From contig SPDT01000007.1 in NCBI GenBank assembly GCA_008477525.1, positions 5,580,001 to 5,644,000 of the forward strand: 64,000 bases of DNA, given 5' to 3'. Source of the DNA: Hypomyces perniciosus (Eukaryota; Ascomycota; Sordariomycetes; Hypocreales; Hypocreaceae). The translations under genes were made by a program, and so were the position numbers. Under the pieces are notes generated by a model that saw only the letters and a program-made list of their open reading frames with translations, did not search any database and was not told the origin of the DNA. Shown here piece by piece: positions 57,456-64,000 of the stretch. Within the stretch, counting starts at the first letter, position 1, and each line of letters starts with the position of its first letter.

Positions 57456-58816
57456 CTAAGCAGAAAACGGCCAGCCATTGATGCCACTCGTGTAGAGCTG
57501 GCCTTGTTGAATGATATCGGCCTTTGCCTTGAGTTCGCTCACATCCCAGTTTGCCCAGACCGATCGACCATTCAAGAAAGCGGCCTCTGGACTAGCCATC
57601 CAGACAATGAAGTGCGCAGGCAATTGAACTAAAAAGGTGCACGAGGCCTCAATGTATTAGAACAGGGGTATTCTGTGTGGTTCGGAGTAGTAACAGATGA
57701 ACAATCAGAAATCGGGTAATGGAAAATGCCCCTGCGTACCTTTGTCCATGGGTAGGCTTTCGGCCTTCGCACCGCTTTTGGTAAAGATGCCAGTTTCGAT
57801 CATTCCTGGGTGCACGGTCGCAGCGAAGATGTTTGGGTTCTCCACGGCCAAGAACTCTATGAGCTTCGTCTGTGCGAGTTTAGACGCCATGTACGCAAAG
57901 AGTCCGGGCACAATGGCCGGTGGTAGAGCCGTGGTGCCAGTCGTGAGGGCGATGACAGCTGCATGCGAGACATTGGCCTTGGGCAAGAAAGCGTGAAGAC
58001 AAGCATAAGTACCCTTGATGTTTGTCTAAACGCCCCTGCTTATTAGCATCGAATACATTGTGTTCCCAATACCTGAAGCATACCTCAAAGGATTGCCAAA
58101 ACTCATCAGCATTCGACGCTGCTATCGTCGACGGGGTGGATACATGCCCGGCTCCGAGAACAAGCACGTCCCACGTGCCCACAGCGGCAGCCACTTGGAC
58201 AAGCTCGTCCTCACGCACAACATCGACAACGTGTGACGATGTTAAGACACTGGAGGGCACTATGGACGCTGTTTGTTTAAGCGCGACCTCGGTTCTTCCC
58301 AGCAGGGCGATGTGAGCGGCGCCGGCACTTGCAAAAGCCACTGCGGTCTCACGGCCGATGCCACTTCCCTATCATTGTGAATCCGATATTTTAGTCCAAA
58401 TCGTAAGAGGGGAAGCAACGGTAGGGCAAGCGGATGATCTACCCATCCCGCTCTAGTTGGGGATCGCTCGAGTTGGAGATAGCAGTGAGGTCTGATCCCC
58501 AAGAAGAGGGGGAGGGGGCTAGTAGAGTGGAGGTTTGCGGACTCCAGAGTAGGAGTAATAGAGGGAGCAGGAGGATTGAATGGTGTCATGGAATCGGGGT
58601 GTATGGTACTGCGATTTCCCCATATATCGTAGCATAAAACAAGTGCCAAACAAATGCCAAAACACACAAGAAGAGACTTACTGCTCCCGTGATTATGACT
58701 CTCTTACCGGCAGCATTGAGTTCCGGTCGCGTGGGCGAGATGGCTGGGTAAGTGTCGTTGCGCCAGGTTGGCGTGGCCGAGGGCAAAGGCGGCTGCATAG
58801 CACGGAGTTTTGACAA
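57456..58816 (-). CDS. Short-chain dehydrogenase/reductase (SDR)
   Basis: NAD(P)-dependent oxidoreductase. Exons 58816-58682, 58368-58084, 58025-57740, 57628-57456 give 879 bases, 292 residues; a start at 58798 (MQPPLP) is also possible. Nucleotide motif TGAGSGIG (43-50), split by an unusually long 313-base intron; active-site YMASK (Tyr185, Lys189). Two departures from classical SDRs: the NNAG structural motif reads LGAG, and the catalytic Ser position reads Thr (VIALTTGTT). This pattern is seen in divergent fungal SDRs, and activity is still likely. Convergent with the P450, 153 bases between the stops. Confidence 0.9.
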
Positions 58817-59636
58817 TTATTCGCAATGAGGAATCTGGTATTTATTCAGCTAGATCGAGCTTCAAGTCCCGAGTCTACTGCAAAGCTACGATGCGATGTA
58901 GGACTGCCGTGGTTCTTATGCGAAGTGTAGATTGACTGGATGTTCTGATGTTATCGCAGAGTTACATCAAACCCCAAGTGATGAATACACAGGAATTTAC
59001 TCGTCATCACTGTTATCCCTCCGGCTGGCCCGTTTTTTTGCGTGATCGACATGCATCTCGACAATTCACCTTGCCCACCATGACACCACACAGATACCTC
59101 GATACTACCTTGCTACCTTGCGTCCAGGCAAAAAAGGGGGTTGCTGGGATGCCAATGTCCGATGCAAAATGGACACTAGTCCTCCGTCTCTTTGATCCAA
59201 TTGTGTTAGTGCATGAACACATGGGTTGTATTCTGAATCCTGGCTCCAAATCCACTGCAAGGACACACGGGCCTCGTTTTCTCTATATCCACACCTCGGC
59301 GCCTCCATCATCGCCTTCTAGCCAAAGCGGGCATAGAAGGCGTTTCCTGTGGTTGTATTCACTCCCCTTGTCTGATCCTGTCGGACGTTGCCTGCAAAGT
59401 GCGACGGTGTCACCAATCTATTCCCATGTCGACTCCGTTTGACTGCATGCACACTTGCATATATACTGGCATGATGGGATGGTCATACATAGTACATACA
59501 TCTGACCATGAAGATAAACCTGGGCAAACGCCCTGTCTCGCATCTTTCACTGGTTGCTGTGCAATCTTGAATCTCCAAACCAACAACATCTTTACTTACA
59601 ACCAATCCGCCATTCCCTCTCATCTTTGTCGCAAAG
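58817..59636. other. Intergenic, divergent promoter region of SDR and receptor-like gene
   Basis: 820 bases. Open frames on both strands are mutual shadows with no family match. Confidence 0.5.
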
Positions 59637-60914
59637 ATGGGCGCCGGCCCGAGAGGATTACATCTTTTAGCATGGATCGTTGTGTTCACAGTTGTGTGCA
59701 CAGTGTTCATAGGCCTGCGCTTTTGGGCAGCGGCCGTTTCCAAGCGCCGGCTGTACCCCGATGACTTCATGATTGTGTTTGCGTTTGTAAGTCAATCTCT
59801 CTGTTTGCAAGTCCATTGTCCATAGGGCCGTTGCGGTTAACATCTACTTCTTCGTTACAAAGATAAATACGATTACCTTGGAAGCTGTGACGATTTGGGC
59901 CATCTTCAATGGTCTGGGCAAACACACAAATGATCTCAGTTTTGTCGAGTTTGGAGTTCAATTCAAGGTATGACACACAATCAATGCTTTTTTTTTTAAC
60001 TCTGTGGGCCCAAGACTCATCAATATTCCCTCAGCTCATTGTTTCAAGCGGTGTCACATGGCTTCTCGGCACCGTCTTCATCAAAATTTCCGTCCTCTGG
60101 CTCTACACTCGGATCTTCAGCACGAAGACCTTCTTGCGCTGGGCATATACTTTCATGGCCGTCGTTGGCTGCTACGGTGTCGCTTTCCTGATTCTATTCA
60201 TGAGCCGGTGTCGTCCTGTATCCCAACAATGGGCCCCGGTACCTGGAGGATCTTGCCGAGACATCACCATCGACGAAATCACATCAGTGACACTGAACAT
60301 GGTTATTGACATCTTCATTGTCGTCCTGCCAATGCCAGTTTTGTGGAGCCTTCAGCTTGCTGTTCGCTCCAAATTGGCTGTCTCCGTCATGTTTAGCATC
60401 GGTCTTATGTGAGTGATGTTGCAAGATTTGTAAACCGCGAGCATATGCAACTAACACCATCGCCAGAACCATCGCCATCATGACCTGGAGACTGCAATTT
60501 ACGATTGTGACCCTGACAGACCCGGACTTTGTCTACAACCTCTACAACATCGGCCTAATCAGCTTCCTCGAACTGTGGCTCGGCATCATCGCCGCCTGCA
60601 TCCCGACCCTCGGACCGCTCCTAAAGACCTACGTCAAGCCCGCAGTTAGCAAACTGTCCCACCGATCCGAGAGAAGCAACATCAATCTTCAAAACGTCAC
60701 TGCTGGGAGCAAGATCCCAAGCCGAGGCTCTCCACACATCAAAAAGAAATACAGCCAAATCGACGATGACTCGTCAAACGGGAGCTTCTATCACACAAAC
60801 ACGACAGAGGCTGGGTCAGTGACAACGAATTGCACGTACGAGCCGGGGAGCAAGCCTCCAAAAAACACGCGGGGCGTGATCTATGTTCAGCATGATATTG
60901 AAGCACAGCGATAA
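59637..60914 (+). CDS. PTH11-like / rhodopsin-fold integral membrane protein
   Basis: Seven-helix membrane protein of the fungal 'rhodopsin domain' family, which includes PTH11-type GPCR-like receptors; no CFEM domain here. Exons 59637-59782, 59826-59967, 60035-60408, 60467-60914 give 1110 bases, 369 residues. Family features: RLYPDDFMIVFA after helix 1, the long middle helix WLLGTVFIKISVLWLYTRIF, the CRPVSQQWAPVPGGSCRD extracellular loop with two cysteines, then NMVIDIFIVVLPMPVLWSLQL. The cytosolic C-terminal tail (about 100 residues) is rich in Ser, Lys and Asn. The first donor (GTTTGT at 59783) is non-optimal but is the only one that keeps the frame. Confidence 0.88.
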
Positions 60915-61079
60915 GGGCACCATTTATGTATATATATATATAATGTTAAAAATGTCTGTAGTGACACGAATCTAGTTACTTGGGTTCCAACTCATGCATT
61001 CCGCTATGTCACTCTGTAGCATCAGATCCAGATTACTTCACTTCCTATCCTCCGTCGAGTACAGACCCCATCCGTCATC

Positions 61080-61901
61080 CTAGTCTTTGCGCTCAGTCAC
61101 AGCACCCCCTCTAGATGCTATGTATTCTGAAATCTCATCCGAATTTCCCCTCTTTGCAATTTCCAATGGCGTGCCTCTATACCCTCGAGTATTAATATCC
61201 GCTCCGGCATCGACTAAGCAGGTGACCACATCAGAGTGTTTATGTTCCACTGCGTAGTGAAGAGGCGTCTCATTGAAGACAGTCCGCGCATCAATATTCG
61301 CGCCTGATCCCAGTAACAGTCTCACCATGCTTAGATGGCCCCAATCGGCAGCATCATGCAGTGGGGTGCCCCGGACTTCGTCGAGAGCGTCGACTTCAGC
61401 GCCGCCCTTTAAAAGAGCCTTCGCGACCTCAACATTGCCTTTCCTGGCTGCCCAGTGGAGAGGTGTACCACTGCTATTCTCAGCTGAATAGTTCACGTAT
61501 TGAGGCTGAAGGGTGAGCAAGTGGTCCACGAGATCTATTGTTCCTTTCTCCGCAACTCGGTGCAAAATTGTGACACCGTCATCATCCGGTAAAGGTAAGG
61601 GGTTGGAAATAAGATGCAATGCCGCGTATAGAAGGTCGTTAAATCGCTGAGACAGCTCTTTGCGGTCCCTCTCAGATGCGTGAAGCTTTTCCTTCAACTC
61701 TTGGTTCTCGGTTTCCAAGGTTTCTTGGAGGCTGGCGACCTGGGCTAAAAGGCCATGGACCCGTTGGCTGGTGGCATTTCTTCGGGTCTGCAGGACACTG
61801 CCTTCTAATTTCGCTGATGATGGCTCATTTTTTCCGTGCGTCGAGGGATTAAAAGTCCTGTTCTCTTTGTAAGTGTCCCCCACAGTTTTTCGCCAGATCA
61901 A
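61080..61901 (-). CDS. Ankyrin-repeat protein with N-terminal coiled coil, 5' end unresolved
   Basis: The frame from 61901 downward has no ATG before the repeats, so a 5' exon must exist upstream; an acceptor GATGTAG is visible at about 61906. The readable 273 residues comprise a heptad-rich coiled coil (about 45-95: VASLQETLETENQELKEKL...) and four to five ankyrin repeats (about 105-265) with the usual GTPLHWAARKGNVEVAKALLKGGAEVDA pattern. The coiled coil looks like the zipper half of the bZIP-ankyrin proteins common in moulds; a basic region, if any, would be in the missing exon. Function unknown. Confidence 0.75.
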   Translation of the reverse strand: MIWRKTVGDTYKENRTFNPSTHGKNEPSSAKLEGSVLQTRRNATSQRVHGLLAQVASLQETLETENQELKEKLHASERDRKELSQRFNDLLYAALHLISNPLPLPDDDGVTILHRVAEKGTIDLVDHLLTLQPQYVNYSAENSSGTPLHWAARKGNVEVAKALLKGGAEVDALDEVRGTPLHDAADWGHLSMVRLLLGSGANIDARTVFNETPLHYAVEHKHSDVVTCLVDAGADINTRGYRGTPLEIAKRGNSDEISEYIASRGGAVTERKD

Positions 61902-62554
61902 GGACCTACATCTTTCACTTTTGTTGTAAATTTGTTGGCAAGATGTCTGGTGGCTAGTGGCAGTAATAAGACTCTGAGACTTGTATGGACAATGCCAAAG
62001 AAGGATGGAATATGTAAAAGTCCAAGTCTGGGAGAACTCTCAATATATGCGTCCATACACATATTTTCGGCGTTGGATTTCGGTAGTGAATTAATCTTCC
62101 CAAGCTGTTGGTTTAATGTCCCTGGTACTGTTTGTTACAAACATTCTGCTGCAATCACCCAAGATATCACCAGGCTGTCATGAGACCACAGGCACTCCAA
62201 ATGAAAGTAACATCTGTGTCAAGTGTTTGACTTACACCACAGATCCTCAAGTACAGATGCGCCTCACATGCCAAACGGCGAATATGTTACGCAGGATCCC
62301 AAAATAGTTTCCATAACTATAAAGTAACAGTCATGGGGAGAGTGAACAAGTTCTCGTGTTTCTAGATGTCACAGTCCATGGCATTCACGTTCTTAAAGTC
62401 AAGGTCATCGCCAGAAACAGCATCACTTGGACCTTATCTAGTACAGATCACAGGAATCAGGGGTTGAGATCATGAATTTAGGGCCATGTATGTATGTTTC
62501 CCCGATTATCTGATCTGTTTGCACAGGATAAAGTAATATTTCCCCCTTCTTCCA
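61902..62554. other. Intergenic; may include the missing 5' exon of the ankyrin gene
   Basis: An ATG-initiated minus-strand frame of about 53 codons starts near 62055 and runs to 61903. It could be an upstream ORF or, with a further intron, the first exon of the ankyrin gene. Not resolved. Confidence 0.4.
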
Positions 62555-64000
62555 TCACTCTTCGCTCAACTCCATTAGTGCCATCTTCAATAGATCCAAC
62601 GTACTCTGCAACTCCATCCCACTGGCCTCTTCCGCCCTCTCAACACTGACCAAGAACTCTTCCGGTATTTCCACACTACTCTCTCCCCCATATCTACCCA
62701 GAATCATCTCTGCCACACCAACCGCACACCGCGCCGCCACTGGCATCCCATGCCCCGTGTATCCCGCGCAAACCCACAACCCTCCGGCTCCTCCTCCGAG
62801 CTCTTCCGGCACCCTGCCAACCCACGGGTGACCATCCTTCGAATATCCCATGATACCTGTCCACTCAGATCTAGCATCCAACTTTTCCTCTTCCGCCTGT
62901 CCTCCAGGCAGAAGTTTCAGCGCTGAATGCAAAGACCCGCGTAGTCGTCGCGCCACTTCCTCATCAATCTCATCATCCCTCCACACTCCCTCCCCTCCAC
63001 CGCGTACACTCAACCTTTCACCTCCCACAACAATCGGCCCAGGTGCACCATCTCTCTGGATCAAATAATCATCACTACCCTCCGCGATCCACACATGGCT
63101 ATGCTCCAGTGGTACACTCCCCGCCGGCGGCTCCAGCGCTGAAACTTGTCCCCTCACGGGCACAATCAAGCTCGAGAAGCGCGGCACCAAGTGCGACGTG
63201 TACGCATTCGTAGCAAGGAGTACTTCCTTCGCTACAATCTGACCTCTGGGCGTGTGTACCACCCATGAGCCCGAGCCCTCGATTTTCTGAAGATGCGTCA
63301 CTGGTGTCATAGTCTGCAAGTTAAACACCTCAGGCGTGGTGTCCCGCAACAGTGTCTCCAGCACCCACGCCACGAGTTTGTACGGCCAACACTTCGCCGC
63401 GTATGGTTGAAGAACCGCCCCTGCAGCCAATGGAACCCTCAGTACCTCAAGATCTTTGCTCTGAGTGAAGAGAGTGGCTTTATCCGCAAGGTCCGGGTGG
63501 TCACGACGCAGACGCTCCAGACTCTTTGCCACTAGATTAGCCAATTCCTCCGTTGGCAACCCGTGAACACCGCCCACACGGCGCCAGTCGCATGGGATGC
63601 CATGCTTGGTGACAAGGTCCTCCAGGAAGTGATACGTTGCCAACTCAAAGCGTGCCAAGTGAGGCCTATTAGAATAAATCGCCGGCTGACAATGACCTCC
63701 ATTCTAGAAAGACATAATAAGCAAGCGAATTCACAAGGGAGCATCTTCACAATCATCAAAACATAGGGGATGAAGAGCTCATCACTCACCCTTCCTGTTG
63801 CTCCCCAACACGCCTCCCTCGCCTCAAGCATCACCACCGCTCTGCCACCCGCAACCAGCTCCCTCGCGGCAAACGCGCCCGTCATGCCGCTGCCTACAAT
63901 CACAACATCTGCTGTAGCAGGGAGTTGCTCTGTCGTCTGGTGTCCAAGTAGCAGTTCCGACGGCTCTTGGTGCCAGTATGACTTAGTGCTTTGCGGGGTT
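62555..64000 (-). CDS. FAD-dependent oxidoreductase, DAO family; N-terminus beyond window end
   Basis: Amine/amino-acid-oxidase-type flavoprotein. Exons >64000-63790 and 63703-62555. N-terminal part: SYWHQEPSELLLGHQTTEQLP, then the FAD dinucleotide fold DVVIVGSGMTGAFAARELV and EAREACWGATGR|NGGHCQP across the intron, the hallmark of this fungal DAO subgroup. C-terminal DAO closing motif: WVCAGYTGHGMPVAARCAVGVAEMILG. The frame remains open to the window edge, so a short N-terminal piece is missing. Stop at 62555. Probably cytosolic or peroxisomal; the C-terminus (ELSEE) has no PTS1. Confidence 0.9.

Noticed and set aside
61903..62058. 53-codon minus-strand frame as first exon of the ankyrin gene
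   Set aside because: It ends in a stop next to the putative acceptor and no joining donor was convincing; left unresolved.

Overview
The window is filamentous ascomycete nuclear DNA, probably from a Eurotiales-type mould. Most genes carry several 48-70 base introns with fungal splice signals, and fungus-specific families are present: Zn(II)2Cys6 regulator, NACHT 'NLR-like' proteins, PTH11-like rhodopsin-fold receptor, FAD-linked secreted oxidase. The order Eurotiales is an inference from gene content, not proven. Exon models were built by hand. Most close in frame from start to stop, which is strong internal support.

Layout. 1-4.3 kb: 5' part of the mitochondrial complex I 24 kDa subunit, then an oligopeptide (OPT) transporter. 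6.1-7.9 kb: dihydroorotase (de novo pyrimidine synthesis) in ten exons. 9.5-11.4 kb: cytochrome P450. 11.8-12.3 kb: dead pogo/Fot1-like transposase fragment. 12.3-17.5 kb: intact 1588-residue NACHT protein. 18.2-20.1 kb: flavin monooxygenase. 21.4-21.8 kb: small secreted protein. 23.1-24.6 kb: secreted GH43 glycosidase.

26.1-42.3 kb is the most unusual part. Two hAT transposons of equal length (3418 bp), with identical encoded proteins, lie in opposite orientation and bracket a 6.7 kb segment. The segment holds a Zn2Cys6 regulator, a 92-bp-TIR element, a LINE relic, a medium-chain dehydrogenase and, at its far end, the missing C-terminal WD40 part of an NLR gene whose N-terminal part lies outside the first hAT copy. 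Target duplications and an internal excision footprint fit one event at single-base level. In that event the inner (5') ends of both elements were mobilised together, the segment between them closed into a circle, and the paired ends reinserted into that circle. The gene order was thereby circularly permuted.

45.4-64 kb is rich in redox and membrane enzymes: secreted FAD-linked oxidase, UbiA-type membrane prenyltransferase/terpene-cyclase-like protein, GMC oxidoreductase, P450, short-chain dehydrogenase, PTH11-like receptor, ankyrin protein and a DAO-family oxidoreductase cut by the window edge. Part of this (about 45.4-58.8 kb) could be a small biosynthetic cluster with the UbiA-type enzyme as the core. 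No PKS or NRPS is present. No tRNA, rRNA or CRISPR was found.
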